The notes below the pieces were generated by a model, which saw only the letters and a program-made list of their open reading frames with translations, did no database searches and was not told the DNA's origin. The position numbers and the translations under genes were made by a program. Below, piece after piece: positions 52,899 to 63,324 of a stretch of DNA of 64,000 nucleotides. The stretch's first letter is position 1; the number at the start of each line of letters is the position of its first letter. The stretch comes from Arcicella lustrica (GTDB lineage: Bacteria > Bacteroidota > Bacteroidia > Cytophagales > Spirosomataceae), in assembly GCF_034930985.1 (NCBI RefSeq), contig NZ_JAYGIM010000005.1, forward strand, positions 124,001-188,000, read 5' to 3'.

Positions 52899-53969
52899 TT
52901 AAACAAATTCTTTCCCTTTTTTAGTAGCATCTGCCACAAAGTTCTTCACAAATTGTTCTTGTTCTTTTTCACAAATCATCAGAACGTTGTCATATTCAGC
53001 AACGATATAGCCATCCAATCCTTGAATTACCACTAATCGGTCTTTTGGTGTTTTTATAATGCTATTTTTAACACCGTAAAGCATCGTTGCTCCATCAATT
53101 ACATTAGCATCTTCATCTTTATCCGATACTTCATATAGCGACTTCCAAGTACCTAAATCAGACCAACCAATATTTCCTAAAACTGTAAATACGTTATCCG
53201 CTTTCTCCATGATAGCGTAGTCAATCGAGATACTTTCACAGTTTTGATAAATATTATTGATGAAGTCTGTTTCCTTATCCGTGAAGTAAATATCATTCCC
53301 TGATTCAAAAATACTATGTACGATAGGGCTATTTTTTGAAAATGCGTTTTTAATTGCTTTGGCAGTCCAGATAAAAATACCTGCATTCCATACATAATCT
53401 CCACTTTCTAAAAAAGTTTTAGCCAATTCTAAATTGGGTTTTTCTCTGAAAGTTTTAACTCTTTTTACTTCAGTTTCTGATTGATCATATTGAATATAAC
53501 CATAGCCAGTATCTGGGCGAGTCGGAGTAATACCAAGCGTAACCAGAACATCTCCTTTAGCTGAAGTTTCTAAAGCAATATTAATTCTCTTTTCAAATTC
53601 CTTTTCTTTTAAAATAATATGGTCAGCAGGCGCTACCACAATATTAGCATCTGGATTTTGCTTAGCAATTTTATAACAAGCGTAAGCTACGCAAGGAGCT
53701 GTATTTCTTCGGATTGGTTCTGCTAAAATCTGACTATCCGATAAAAAAGGCAATTGTGTCTTTATTAAATCAATGTAATCAGTACTTGTTACAATAAATA
53801 TATTTTCATTTGGGCAAATGTCCTCGAAACGATCAGCAGTTTGTTGCAAAAGCGTTCTCCCCGTTCCTAAAACATCATGAAATTGCTTGGGATTATTCGT
53901 TCTACTAAATGGCCAAAAACGAGTACCAACCCCTCCTGCCATAATTACTACATAGTTATTTTTATTCAT
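52899..53969 (-). CDS. manC: mannose-1-phosphate guanylyltransferase
   Basis: 356 residues, the short form without isomerase domain. Nucleotidyltransferase signature MAGGVGTRFWPFSRTNNPKQF at the start, then EPIRRNTAPCVAYA, the FREKPN sugar-binding motif and WNAGIFIW. Makes GDP-mannose from mannose-1-phosphate and GTP for polysaccharide synthesis. Single gene. Confidence 0.9.
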   Translation of the reverse strand: MNKNNYVVIMAGGVGTRFWPFSRTNNPKQFHDVLGTGRTLLQQTADRFEDICPNENIFIVTSTDYIDLIKTQLPFLSDSQILAEPIRRNTAPCVAYACYKIAKQNPDANIVVAPADHIILKEKEFEKRINIALETSAKGDVLVTLGITPTRPDTGYGYIQYDQSETEVKRVKTFREKPNLELAKTFLESGDYVWNAGIFIWTAKAIKNAFSKNSPIVHSIFESGNDIYFTDKETDFINNIYQNCESISIDYAIMEKADNVFTVLGNIGWSDLGTWKSLYEVSDKDEDANVIDGATMLYGVKNSIIKTPKDRLVVIQGLDGYIVAEYDNVLMICEKEQEQFVKNFVADATKKGKEFV

Positions 53970-54396
53970 GATTTAGTATTATTTTTTTTGTATTCTAGTT
54001 GTGTGCTATTGTTCTGAAATTTAAAGATATGTATAGTTTCTAAAAAAAGGAAATTATAATGAAAAGCTTCATTTATTAGTAATAAAAACTCTGTAAAATA
54101 CTAATTTTTCTATTTTTTCTACCTTATACTTATTTGCTTTCTCAGATTGCTCTAATTTCACACACATTTTTATAAATGTACTTTTTTCTTAAATTAAAAT
54201 ACTATCTTAACTTCACAAGGGTTAGTATTCAACAATTTTATCTTTCAAACCAAGTATTAGACAATTTTGAGAAAAAATGTAAAAAATTTACTCTGCTTGC
54301 ATAATAAAATCCAAAAAATTCTTTCTATTTGCATAATAATTCATCGAATCAGGAAAAAGGCATTATTTAAATTTTAATTCACTAACAAATAAAGGT
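53970..54396. other. long intergenic region upstream of the TonB receptor
   Basis: 427 bp, very AT-rich, no ORF. The motif TTGCATAATAA occurs at about 54298 and 54330 and could be promoter elements or operators. It carries the divergent promoters of manC and the receptor. Confidence 0.4.
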
Positions 54397-57369
54397 ATGA
54401 AAAAACATTTTACGACAATGAGGCTTGGGCTAATTACCACGCTATTGTTTATGACCTCAATGCTATTTGCCCAAACAAAAATATCGGGTAAAATAAGTGA
54501 TGGCTCAACAAAAGAGCCATTGATTGGTGTAAGTATTGCAGTAAAAGGAAAAGTAATTGGAACAATTTCGGATACTAAAGGCGCATTTGCACTGACTACA
54601 AGCACTCCAACGCCTTTTACTGTTGTTGTTTCAAGTGTTGGTTATAATACTCAGGAATTTATTGTAGATGGCAGTAAAAATAATTTTGACATAATACTCA
54701 CTGAACAAAGTATTATGGGGCAAGAAGTTGTCATTTCAGCTTCAAGGGTAGAACAAAGTATTATGAAATCTCCAGTTTCAATTGAAAAAATGGATATACG
54801 TGTCATACAAAATACTCCTTCTGCAACATTTTACGATGGACTAAAAAATCTAAAAGGGGTTGAAGTAAGTACTCAATCGTTAACATTCAGCTCTGTCAAT
54901 ACTCGTGGTTTTAATGCTAATGGTAACGTTAGAATGGTTCAATTGATTGATGGAATGGACAACCAAGCTCCGGGTTTAAATTTCTCGGTAGGAAACATTG
55001 TTGGTATTTCTGAATTAGACCTTGAATCTGCTGAATTACTTCCTGGTGCTGCTTCTGCATTATATGGACCAAATGCCTTGAATGGTATTTTATTAATGAA
55101 TTCAAAAAGTCCTTTTTTATACCAAGGACTTAGTGCATCAGTTAAAACTGGGCTAATGAATGAAAAAAGTCGTTCTGTTGCCACAACTGGTTATTATGAT
55201 GCTTCAATTCGTTTTGCTAAAGCATTCAACAATAAGATTGCCTTTAAAGCAAACTTCTCTTATTTAAAAGCAGACGATTGGCAAGCAAATGATTTTAGAG
55301 ACCAAAGTTTCTTGAACGGTAGCAATTTCAATGGTACACGTGATAATAATTATGCCTATAATGGTGTGAATGCTTATGGAGATGAAACAAACGTAAATAT
55401 GTATGGCGGTTTGTATGGAAATGGTACTCCAGGCACTGGAGCGAATGGAACTTCACAAATTTTAGGTGCTATTGCTACATTTGTTTATCCTGCTAATATT
55501 CCAGGAATTGGAGGAAAATCTTTAGTGCAATTATCAGGACAAACGCCAAAACAAATTTTTGATGCCATCATCCCAGGTCAAACCAATTCAAACATTTCAA
55601 GAATAGGTTATAACGAAAGAGACTTGGCTTCGTATGGAACTACTAGTATAAAATTAAACGGTGCTGTTCACTACAGAATCAACGATAATGTTGAAGCTAT
55701 CGCTCAAGCAAGTTGGGGAAATGGAACGACTGTTTATACAGGAGCCGACCGCTACTCTATCAAAAATTTCAGTTTAGGTCAATACAAATTAGAAGTAAAA
55801 GGTTCTAACTTCTTTGTAAGAGCATACACAACACAAGAACGTTCAGGAGATGCTTATGCTACTGGAACATTAGGTGCTTTGGTTAACGAAGCTTGGAAAC
55901 CAAGTACAACGTGGTATCCACAATATTTTGGTACTTTCGCACAATCTGCGCTTACAAACTACGCTACTATTTTTGCTGGTGCATTAGGACAAGGACTCGC
56001 ACCTTCTGCAGCTGTTACTGCTGCTAGTGCAAGTACTCAAGGGCAATTTGGCGCTTATCATGCAGCAGCACGTACTCTTGCTGATGCAGGTCGCTTAACA
56101 CCTTCAAGCGCAAATTGGAATGCAACGCTTGATAATGTAAAAAGCTTGCCTATCCCTCGTGGAGCGAAATTTAATGACAAATCAAATCTATATGCTATTG
56201 AAGGGATGTATAATCTTTCTCAAGCCTTCAATAATGTGATTGATGTAATCGTTGGTGCAAACTATCGTACTTATTCTTTAAACTCTGGCGGTACTTTATT
56301 TGCTACACAGCAAGCAAATGCCGATGGTTCAAGCAATCCTAGTGCGAAAGAATTTTCTATCAGTGAATATGGTGCTTATGCACAATTAGCGAAAGATTTA
56401 TTCGATAAAAAATTCAAACTCTCAGGTTCTTTGCGATATGACAAAAACGAGAATTTTGCAGGACAATTTACACCAAGAATTTCAGGCGTATTCTCTCCTA
56501 CAAGTGACCATAACTTCCGTTTATCATATCAAACAGGTTTTAGAATTCCAACCACGCAAGACCAATACATTGATTTACTAACACCACAAGCACGCTTAAT
56601 TGGTGGCTTACCTTTATTTGACGATCGTTATCAATTATCTGGTAAAAGCTATGTTTATAGTACTGTATTGGCAAATCCAACTGATCCAACTAAATGGCAA
56701 GTATATAATAGAAAAGAGTATAAACCAGAAAGAGTTGGCTCATGGGAAGTTGGTTATAAAGGTTTAATTAGTAAAAAACTATTTGTTGATGCTTATTACT
56801 ACACGAGCACGTTTACTAATTTCGCTATTTCACAAGTCGTTGTTAAGCCAGACCCTGCTATCGCTGGAAGAGTACAACCATATTCATTACCAACGAATGC
56901 TGAAAAAGATGTAAAAACTGAAGGCTGGGCAGTTGGCTTAGACTATGCTTTTCCTAAAGGATTCAACCTTGGCGGAAATGTTTCGCATAACGTACTAAGT
57001 GATAATGGAGGTCTTACTTCAGGACAATTGCAATACAATACTCCGCCGTATCGTTTCAATGCCTCTTTTGGTAACCGTAATGTAGCTAAAACTGGAGTTG
57101 GTTTCAATGTAGTATGGAGATACCAAGAATCATTCATCTGGCAATCAAGCTTTGCTAGCCCTGCGGTAAATACTTTACAACAAGGAAATATTCCAGCATT
57201 CAGCACACTAGATGCTCAGGTTTCAAAAAAAGTAGCAAGTATTAAATCTATCATCAAAATTGGTGGAACTAATATCTTAGGAAAATCTTACGTTACTTCA
57301 TGGGGTAATCCAACAGTAGGCTCTATGTTTTATGTAGGAATTGCATTTGATGAATTATTAAACAAATAA
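54397..57369 (+). CDS. TonB-dependent outer membrane receptor
   Basis: 990 residues. Signal peptide (ITTLLFMTSMLFAQ), N-terminal carboxypeptidase-regulatory-like domain (KISGKISDGSTKEPLIGVSI, about 27-110), plug domain (ASRVEQSIMKSPVSIEKMD, GAASALYGPNALNGI) and a large beta-barrel of many alternating strands. No SusD partner follows, so it is probably a siderophore, vitamin or metal receptor rather than a glycan one. The terminal strand ends YVGIAFDELLNK. Confidence 0.9.
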   Translation: MKKHFTTMRLGLITTLLFMTSMLFAQTKISGKISDGSTKEPLIGVSIAVKGKVIGTISDTKGAFALTTSTPTPFTVVVSSVGYNTQEFIVDGSKNNFDIILTEQSIMGQEVVISASRVEQSIMKSPVSIEKMDIRVIQNTPSATFYDGLKNLKGVEVSTQSLTFSSVNTRGFNANGNVRMVQLIDGMDNQAPGLNFSVGNIVGISELDLESAELLPGAASALYGPNALNGILLMNSKSPFLYQGLSASVKTGLMNEKSRSVATTGYYDASIRFAKAFNNKIAFKANFSYLKADDWQANDFRDQSFLNGSNFNGTRDNNYAYNGVNAYGDETNVNMYGGLYGNGTPGTGANGTSQILGAIATFVYPANIPGIGGKSLVQLSGQTPKQIFDAIIPGQTNSNISRIGYNERDLASYGTTSIKLNGAVHYRINDNVEAIAQASWGNGTTVYTGADRYSIKNFSLGQYKLEVKGSNFFVRAYTTQERSGDAYATGTLGALVNEAWKPSTTWYPQYFGTFAQSALTNYATIFAGALGQGLAPSAAVTAASASTQGQFGAYHAAARTLADAGRLTPSSANWNATLDNVKSLPIPRGAKFNDKSNLYAIEGMYNLSQAFNNVIDVIVGANYRTYSLNSGGTLFATQQANADGSSNPSAKEFSISEYGAYAQLAKDLFDKKFKLSGSLRYDKNENFAGQFTPRISGVFSPTSDHNFRLSYQTGFRIPTTQDQYIDLLTPQARLIGGLPLFDDRYQLSGKSYVYSTVLANPTDPTKWQVYNRKEYKPERVGSWEVGYKGLISKKLFVDAYYYTSTFTNFAISQVVVKPDPAIAGRVQPYSLPTNAEKDVKTEGWAVGLDYAFPKGFNLGGNVSHNVLSDNGGLTSGQLQYNTPPYRFNASFGNRNVAKTGVGFNVVWRYQESFIWQSSFASPAVNTLQQGNIPAFSTLDAQVSKKVASIKSIIKIGGTNILGKSYVTSWGNPTVGSMFYVGIAFDELLNK

Positions 57370-57389
57370 AAAGCACTCGCTAGAAAACA

Positions 57390-57424
57390 AAAAGAGGAAT
57401 ATTCGTAATGAATATTCCTCTTTT
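57390..57424. terminator. bidirectional terminator between the receptor and nusG
   Basis: Perfect 15-bp stem AAAAGAGGAATATTC / GAATATTCCTCTTTT, 5-nt loop, between convergent genes. Confidence 0.85.
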
Positions 57425-57440
57425 GTTTGAGCTAATTTCT

Positions 57441-57992
57441 CTATTTCTCTACTTGTGAATAGTTCAATTCAACTGGAGTGTTACGACCAAAGATTTTAAC
57501 CATAACGTTCAACTTCTTCTTATCATCAAAGATTTCTTCAACAGAACCTTCAAATCCAGAGAAAGGACCATCTATTACTTTAATAGTTTCACCTTTCGAG
57601 AACGATGTTGGTGCTAATTCTTCAACAGCAACGGCTTCGTCCATTTTACCTAAGATACGCTTAATTTCTCCTGCACGCAATGGAATTGGTGTTTTAGATG
57701 TCTTACCATCATTCCAGCTTAAAAAGCCAATTACACCTGGCATAGAAGTAATTAAATGGGCTACTTCACCGTATTTAATATCTGCTTCAACAAAAATATA
57801 TCCAGCAAACAAAGTTTTTTCACGAACAGTTTTTTTACCGTTACGCATTTCAAATATCTTCTCTGTTGGAATAATAATTTGTGGAATATAATCCTGAAGA
57901 CTTTGTCTCGCAATTTCATTTTCGAGATAAGTCCTTATCTTCTTTTCTTGTCCTGAAACAGCTCTCAGAACGTACCAATTAGTCTCTGCCAT
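57441..57992 (-). CDS. nusG: transcription termination/antitermination factor NusG
   Basis: 183 residues. NGN domain (NWYVLRAVSGQEKKIRTYLE, AGYIFVEADI, PGVIGFLSW) and C-terminal KOW domain (FSKGETIKVIDGPFSGFEGSVEEI). Binds RNA polymerase. It follows secE on the same strand, but no ribosomal protein genes follow; a terminator closes the operon. Confidence 0.95.
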   Translation of the reverse strand: MAETNWYVLRAVSGQEKKIRTYLENEIARQSLQDYIPQIIIPTEKIFEMRNGKKTVREKTLFAGYIFVEADIKYGEVAHLITSMPGVIGFLSWNDGKTSKTPIPLRAGEIKRILGKMDEAVAVEELAPTSFSKGETIKVIDGPFSGFEGSVEEIFDDKKKLNVMVKIFGRNTPVELNYSQVEK

Positions 57993-58093
57993 TGTATGAG
58001 TATAAATTTCAGTTTGCCCTTGTAGATTTTGGATTGATATTACATCAAAGCAGATTTATTGCTAATGCTATATTCCGAAATCTGCCATTAATA

Positions 58094-58279
58094 TTATTGA
58101 TAGAACCACTCTAATCCAGACTTGAAAAGGAAGTCAATCATACCAACCACTAATGCAAAAATTAAAGATGCCACTAATACAAGCGTTGAACTTGCTTGTA
58201 ATTCTGAAAATTTAGGCCATGTTACGTTTTCTGTAACCTCTGTCCAAGACTCTTTAACAAGTTGTTGTAATTTGTTCAT
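58094..58279 (-). CDS. secE: preprotein translocase subunit SecE
   Basis: 61 residues, one C-terminal membrane helix (TLVLVASLIFALVVGMIDFLF) after the conserved KESWTEVTENVTWPKFSE segment. Part of SecYEG. Gene order secE-nusG is classical. Confidence 0.93.
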   Translation of the reverse strand: MNKLQQLVKESWTEVTENVTWPKFSELQASSTLVLVASLIFALVVGMIDFLFKSGLEWFYQ

Positions 58280-58436
58280 GGTTTTATTTTTCTATATTAT
58301 ACTAATAATCTCTTTAATCTGTAAGCAAAAACAGTTATGCTTATAAACTTTTAAGTTCCAATATTTTAGGCTTTAAAATTAGTACATTTAAAATGTATAT
58401 AAATTTAAAACCTAAAACTTGGAACTTAATACTGAG

Positions 58437-58507
58437 CACGGGAACAAGGATTCGAACCCTGATCAAGGGTGTTGGAGACCCGCATTCTACCATTGAACTA
58501 TTCCCGT
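58437..58507 (-). tRNA. tRNA-Trp (CCA)
   Basis: Acceptor ACGGGAA/TTCCCGT, anticodon loop CTCCAAC giving CCA, T loop TTCGAAT. The first anticodon-stem pair is a C-U opposition. Lies between tuf and secE. Confidence 0.9.
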
Positions 58508-58572
58508 GTAAATCGACTGCAAAGATAGTTGTTTATCCTAAACTTGCAAAAAAATACTTACAAATTTATTCT

Positions 58573-58607
58573 AAAAAAAGAGAGCGTCACAGGTTTGTAA
58601 CGCTCTC
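58573..58607 (-). terminator. terminator of tuf
   Basis: On the minus strand the stem GAGAGCGTTACA / TGTGACGCTCTC (one mismatch) is followed by a run of T. It separates tuf from tRNA-Trp-secE-nusG. Confidence 0.8.
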
Positions 58608-58627
58608 AATCTATTTTTAGCTAAAAA

Positions 58628-59815
58628 TTAGTCTAAAATTTCAGTTACTTGACCAGCACCTACTGTACGACCACCCTCACGGATAGCGAAACGAAGACCT
58701 TTGTCCATCGCTACTTTGTTCAATAAAGTTACTGAGATTGTCAAGTTATCACCAGGCATACACATTTCTACTCCTTCTGGCAACATGATTTCTCCTGTTA
58801 CGTCAGTTGTACGGAAATAGAATTGTGGACGATATTTGTTAAAGAATGGAGTATGACGACCACCTTCTTCTTTAGACAAGATATAAACCTCTGCTTTGAA
58901 TTTAGTGTGAGGCTTCACAGAACCTGGCTTACAAATAACCATACCACGACGGATAGATTCTTTATCGATACCACGTAATAATAAACCTACGTTATCACCA
59001 GCTTCACCACGGTCAAGGATTTTACGGAACATCTCAACACCAGTTACAACTGATTTCAAGCCTTCAGCACCCATACCTAAGATATCTACTGCTTCACCTG
59101 AATTGATGATACCAGTTTCGATACGACCTGTTGCTACAGTACCACGACCAGTGATCGAGAATACGTCTTCAACTGGCATCAAGAAAGGCTTATCAACATC
59201 ACGCTTAGGAAGTGGAATCCAGCTATCAACTGCATCCATTAACGCTTCGATAGTAGCTACCCATTTAGCATCTCCGTTCAAACCACCTAAAGCAGAACCT
59301 TGGATTACTGGAATGTTATCTCCATCAAATTCATAGAATGATAACAATTCACGAATTTCCATTTCTACTAATTCAAGTAATTCTGGATCGTCAACCATAT
59401 CCACTTTGTTCATGAATACAACCAATTGAGGTACACCAACTTGGCGAGACAACAAGATGTGTTCACGAGTTTGTGGCATTGGACCGTCAGTTGCAGCAAC
59501 TACGATGATAGCACCGTCCATTTGAGCAGCACCAGTTACCATGTTTTTCACGTAATCGGCGTGACCTGGACAGTCAACGTGTGCATAGTGACGGTTAGCT
59601 GTTGAATATTCTACGTGAGCAGTGTTGATAGTAATACCACGCTCTTTTTCTTCAGGAGCCGAGTCAATTGATGAGAAATCTTTTTTCTCAGCAAGTCCTT
59701 TTTCTGACAATACTTTCGTAATTGCAGCAGTCAATGTAGTTTTACCGTGGTCAACGTGACCGATTGTACCAATGTTTACGTGGGGCTTACTACGGTCAAA
59801 ATTCTCTTTTGCCAT
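58628..59815 (-). CDS. tuf: elongation factor Tu
   Basis: 395 residues. GTPase motifs GHVDHGKTT, DCPGHADY and NKVDMVDD, switch I region ERGITINTAHVEY, domains II and III intact to the end TEILD. Delivers aminoacyl-tRNA to the ribosome. Preceded by tRNA-Thr, -Gly and -Tyr. Confidence 0.97.
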   Translation of the reverse strand: MAKENFDRSKPHVNIGTIGHVDHGKTTLTAAITKVLSEKGLAEKKDFSSIDSAPEEKERGITINTAHVEYSTANRHYAHVDCPGHADYVKNMVTGAAQMDGAIIVVAATDGPMPQTREHILLSRQVGVPQLVVFMNKVDMVDDPELLELVEMEIRELLSFYEFDGDNIPVIQGSALGGLNGDAKWVATIEALMDAVDSWIPLPKRDVDKPFLMPVEDVFSITGRGTVATGRIETGIINSGEAVDILGMGAEGLKSVVTGVEMFRKILDRGEAGDNVGLLLRGIDKESIRRGMVICKPGSVKPHTKFKAEVYILSKEEGGRHTPFFNKYRPQFYFRTTDVTGEIMLPEGVEMCMPGDNLTISVTLLNKVAMDKGLRFAIREGGRTVGAGQVTEILD

Positions 59816-59973
59816 GATATTTAGTTCTTAATTAGTTTTATTTAAAAATTGTTTGATACTTTTTACATTTGAAACATTGAGGATTTGAATATTTGAAAAC
59901 ATTTTAACTTATTCTGTAAAAACAACAAAATAACTTCCAAATCTTCAAATTAAAACAATCTTCAAAAGATTCG

Positions 59974-60045
<72 letters not shown>

Positions 60046-60159
60046 AAACTCCAAAACCTAACCCTTAGAAATTATAAGAGGTTAATTGTTAATCGTTTTT
60101 AGCTAAACTAATAACTATTAACTAATTAACAACTAACCACTTACTATTGTTTCCTTTGG

Positions 60160-60232
60160 AGCGGGAGACGGGGCTCGAACCCGCCACCTATAGCTTGGAA
60201 GGCTATCGCTCTACCAAATGAGCTACTCCCGC
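60160..60232 (-). tRNA. tRNA-Gly (TCC)
   Basis: Acceptor GCGGGAG/CTCCCGC; anticodon stem ATAGC/GCTAT with loop CTTCCAA gives TCC. T loop TTCGAGC. Confidence 0.95.
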
Positions 60233-60300
60233 TTACTCTAATAGTGAAATGATTGAGATTGAATTTTAAAATCAATTTAAACATTCACTCATTCAAATCG

Positions 60301-60383
60301 TGGGGGCGGATGGATTCGAACCACCGAAGGAATACTCCAGCAGAGTTACAGTCTGCCCCATTTGGCCACTCTGGTACACCCCC
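60301..60383 (-). tRNA. tRNA-Tyr (GTA)
   Basis: Long-variable-arm tRNA; acceptor GGGGGTG/CGCCCCC; anticodon loop CTGTAAC gives GTA. Confidence 0.94.
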
Positions 60384-60435
60384 ATTTTCTCTACTTTCGA
60401 ACCGCTTTCGTTTAGCGTTCTGGTGAAAGAGTGTG

Positions 60436-60465
60436 CAAAGGTAAGTTTATTTTTTATTTTGTCAA
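60436..60465 (-). promoter_or_regulatory. promoter of the tRNA-tuf operon
   Basis: On the minus strand TTG (60465-60463), 19-nt spacer, TACCTTTG (60443-60436). Confidence 0.75.
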
Positions 60466-60595
60466 ACGTTAAATAAGTTTTTTTTCACTTTTTTTTCACA
60501 AAAAAATATAATTACCTGATAATTTGACAGTTACAAAATTGGCATTAATTGAATATTTTTTCGTTTAAAATACTCAATTAATGCCAATGTCTTTT

Positions 60596-61795
60596 TTATA
60601 ATCTTATTCCAAAACTTACTCCGCTGATACCAGGACCTCTTCCATCTTGAAAAAGCTTATTCATATCATAGTTAACAAATAAGTCTGGAAAATTCTTTAA
60701 TCCTAATTCAAAAGCTAAACCATAACGAAGATTGTTCAAATAAAAGCTACTGTGATTCCAGTTCTTATCACCGCTATCTTCTTCTTTTGTTTTAGTGTAA
60801 CTATCTATTCGATAACCTACATAACCGCCTGCTGCCACATAAGTTACTACACTCCCTTTTTTAAAGGCAACATAAGGCATTACTGGAATGTTGATGTTCG
60901 CAACTGTCAATTTGTTTCGAGAAAGTGGAATTACATCTCCTTTGCTGTCTTTATAATTTTCAAAAGCTACATTGTTTGTTCCTTTAACAAGATAATTATT
61001 GTTTTCGAACATAAAATTGTTCCATGATACTTCTAAACCGTAGCTAATCTTCAAAGCTGCTTTCGCTCCTTTACTAATCATTCCGCTACGAGTCCAACCA
61101 AAACCAAAGTATCTCGAACCGAAAGGACTTAATTCAAAATCTTTGCTATTGTAAATACCAGAGATACTTCCTGTATTAGAAAACCCGTTGAAACCAAAGT
61201 AGATATTGAAACCCGAACGGCTAGAGAATCCTTGGTCTCTACGATTTACCTTAGCAGTATCTTTCAAAATCACTTTCACTTCATCATTTCCATCTTTAAC
61301 CACTACCCCATTCCAACTCACGTGAACCTCGTCTCTGCCATCTTTAACATGTACTCCGCCACCGCCAATTTTCACATTTGAATTATTATTGATATTGTAT
61401 TCTCTGCGAGTTGATTGGTTTGTTGCTGAACTTCTATTCAATTCTTCTGTTTTGGCATTAATCGCTACATTGATGCTTTTATTGTTTTGTGTAATGACCA
61501 AGACAGTATCTTTACTTAATTCACTATTAACTACTCTGCGAATCCCTTTCCAAGTATCATCATCAAGGTTCATTCCATTTTTTTGAAACAATTCCTGTAA
61601 ATCTTCTTTTAATGATCTACTAGGATTTTTGCTATTTAATAGAGTCTGATTGCGCTTGTCGATATTAATAACTGTTGAATCTGCATCATTTGATTTTGCC
61701 GAACTTTTAAAACTAGTTATTGAGCTAACAAAAACTGAAAAAATTATTGAGAAAGTGATTTTGCTCACGATACTCTTGATTCTGAACGTTTCCAT
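60596..61795 (-). CDS. outer-membrane beta-barrel protein
   Basis: 399 residues. Signal-like N-terminus (SKITFSIIFSVFVSSITSF), a soluble part of ~170 residues with a duplicated strand motif (GVHVKDGRDEVHVSW, GVVVKDGNDEVKVIL), and then about 190 residues of barrel strands ending SFGIRL. Third gene of a unit with a putative anti-sigma factor and an ECF sigma factor, so its expression may depend on that sigma factor. Confidence 0.7.
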   Translation of the reverse strand: METFRIKSIVSKITFSIIFSVFVSSITSFKSSAKSNDADSTVINIDKRNQTLLNSKNPSRSLKEDLQELFQKNGMNLDDDTWKGIRRVVNSELSKDTVLVITQNNKSINVAINAKTEELNRSSATNQSTRREYNINNNSNVKIGGGGVHVKDGRDEVHVSWNGVVVKDGNDEVKVILKDTAKVNRRDQGFSSRSGFNIYFGFNGFSNTGSISGIYNSKDFELSPFGSRYFGFGWTRSGMISKGAKAALKISYGLEVSWNNFMFENNNYLVKGTNNVAFENYKDSKGDVIPLSRNKLTVANINIPVMPYVAFKKGSVVTYVAAGGYVGYRIDSYTKTKEEDSGDKNWNHSSFYLNNLRYGLAFELGLKNFPDLFVNYDMNKLFQDGRGPGISGVSFGIRL

Positions 61796-61954
61796 GGCGA
61801 TTTTATTTATTGTTTTTAGGTTTTAAGAGATTTCTGTACCGGTTAATTCTATTCCTGCATGCCTTGGTTTTGAATTAAATTAGTAGTTAATCTAAAAACT
61901 TGTTGTTTACATTTTAAGATGCAAATGGTTAATCTTGGGTTGCATCAATTTTAT

Positions 61955-62752
61955 TTATTTTTCTGTTTCTTCTCCGTTTGTCAAAGCATTTTCTATTTTG
62001 GCATCTGCTCTAGCTAATAACTTTTGTGGTTTAAAGCCTACTTCTTTCCAGTCCACATTTTCACCATTTTTAGCTCTTTTCAATTGTTGCCAAATTTTAT
62101 TGAATTTACTTTGTTTTCTATTAGCACTTTCGTCAAGAACCGTGGCTTCTGCAACAGCTTCTGATTGTGTTTCTATTAAATTCAGAACGATTGTTTCTTT
62201 CTCCGGTTTTACAATTGGTTTTTGAGTATTTTCTACAACTAAAACAATCGTATTGGTTTCAAGACTAGGTTTTGAAATAGGTTGAAGAGTAATATTTTTA
62301 CTTAAAATCACTTCTTCATTACTATTTGTCAATGCTTTTTCAAACTTAGTTTTTTTAGACTTAGGCACAATCACCTTCTCATTGCGTTTGCCTGCTGCGA
62401 TTTCCACTGTAATCTTCTCATTATCTTGAAGACTTGCTAGACTTTCTTTTTCTTCAGAAGATTTTATTACTTCCGAAAAACTCTTTCCTGTTTTTACTTT
62501 TGGATTACTTCTTTCTACTGAAACAAATTTGTCATCCACAGTATTTTCAGAAGTATTCAACCAATAGACTCCTGAGGCTAATAGTAAAGCAACAGAAGCA
62601 GCAGAGGCAAATTTCCACCAAAGTGGTATTACTTTACTTTCTTGCTTTTCTAATCTTGTTTGTAGTTTTTCCCATGCAGCAGCACGTGGTTGACGCTCGT
62701 ATTGCTGTAGCTTTTCGACAAAAAACTTATCAATATTTTCTTGATTTTTCAT
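61955..62752 (-). CDS. putative membrane anti-sigma factor
   Basis: 265 residues. A short N-terminal cytoplasmic part (KNQENIDKFFVEKLQQYERQ, AAWEKLQTRLE), one membrane helix (about 44-64, WWKFASAASVALLLASGVYWL) and a low-complexity periplasmic tail rich in Glu, Lys and Val. 26 bp after the sigma factor. Topology and position fit an anti-sigma factor, but no zinc motif (HxxxCxxC) is present. Confidence 0.6.
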   Translation of the reverse strand: MKNQENIDKFFVEKLQQYERQPRAAAWEKLQTRLEKQESKVIPLWWKFASAASVALLLASGVYWLNTSENTVDDKFVSVERSNPKVKTGKSFSEVIKSSEEKESLASLQDNEKITVEIAAGKRNEKVIVPKSKKTKFEKALTNSNEEVILSKNITLQPISKPSLETNTIVLVVENTQKPIVKPEKETIVLNLIETQSEAVAEATVLDESANRKQSKFNKIWQQLKRAKNGENVDWKEVGFKPQKLLARADAKIENALTNGEETEK

Positions 62753-62778
62753 ATATTTTTCGATTAATCAAAATCGAG

Positions 62779-63324
62779 TTAAATCATTTGAACGACTGCA
62801 TTTTGTAAAATCACTCTTGCTCTTGATAATTGAGATTTCGATGTACTCTCAGTTATTCCTAATTGGTCGGCAATTTCTGCATGAGAATATCCTTCGATGG
62901 CATATAAGTTAAATACTGTTCGATAGCCTGTAGGAAGTTTCTCTATTAATTTAAGTAAATCTTTTGTTTCAAGGTCTGTTCTGAATTGTTCGGGTTCTGG
63001 TTCGTAAAGAATTTGGTCATAGCTTACTTCAAATTGCGTTTTCTTGTTACTTCTCAGATACATCAACGATTCATTAACCATAATCCGCCGAATCCATCCT
63101 TCAAAACTTCCTTCCAATTTAAAACTATTAATCTTGTCGAATACTTTTACAAAACCTTCAATCATTACTTCTTCCGCTTCAAATTCATCGTGTACATACC
63201 TAAAACATATCCCCAACATTTTCGGGGAATACTTCTCGTAAACTCTTCGTTGGGCTTTTGGATCGCCTTTCTGACAAGCTTTTACTAATGCCTCTTCAGT
63301 TTGAAATAAAGTAATCAGTTTCAC
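62779..63324 (-). CDS. ECF RNA polymerase sigma factor
   Basis: 181 residues starting GTG. Region 2 (YEKYSPKMLGICFRYVHDEFEAEEVMIEGFVKVF) and region 4 (LPTGYRTVFNLYAIEGYSHAEIADQLGITESTSKSQLSRAR) are both clear. Directs RNA polymerase to a dedicated regulon, possibly including the beta-barrel gene downstream. Confidence 0.9.
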   Translation of the reverse strand: MKLITLFQTEEALVKACQKGDPKAQRRVYEKYSPKMLGICFRYVHDEFEAEEVMIEGFVKVFDKINSFKLEGSFEGWIRRIMVNESLMYLRSNKKTQFEVSYDQILYEPEPEQFRTDLETKDLLKLIEKLPTGYRTVFNLYAIEGYSHAEIADQLGITESTSKSQLSRARVILQNAVVQMI

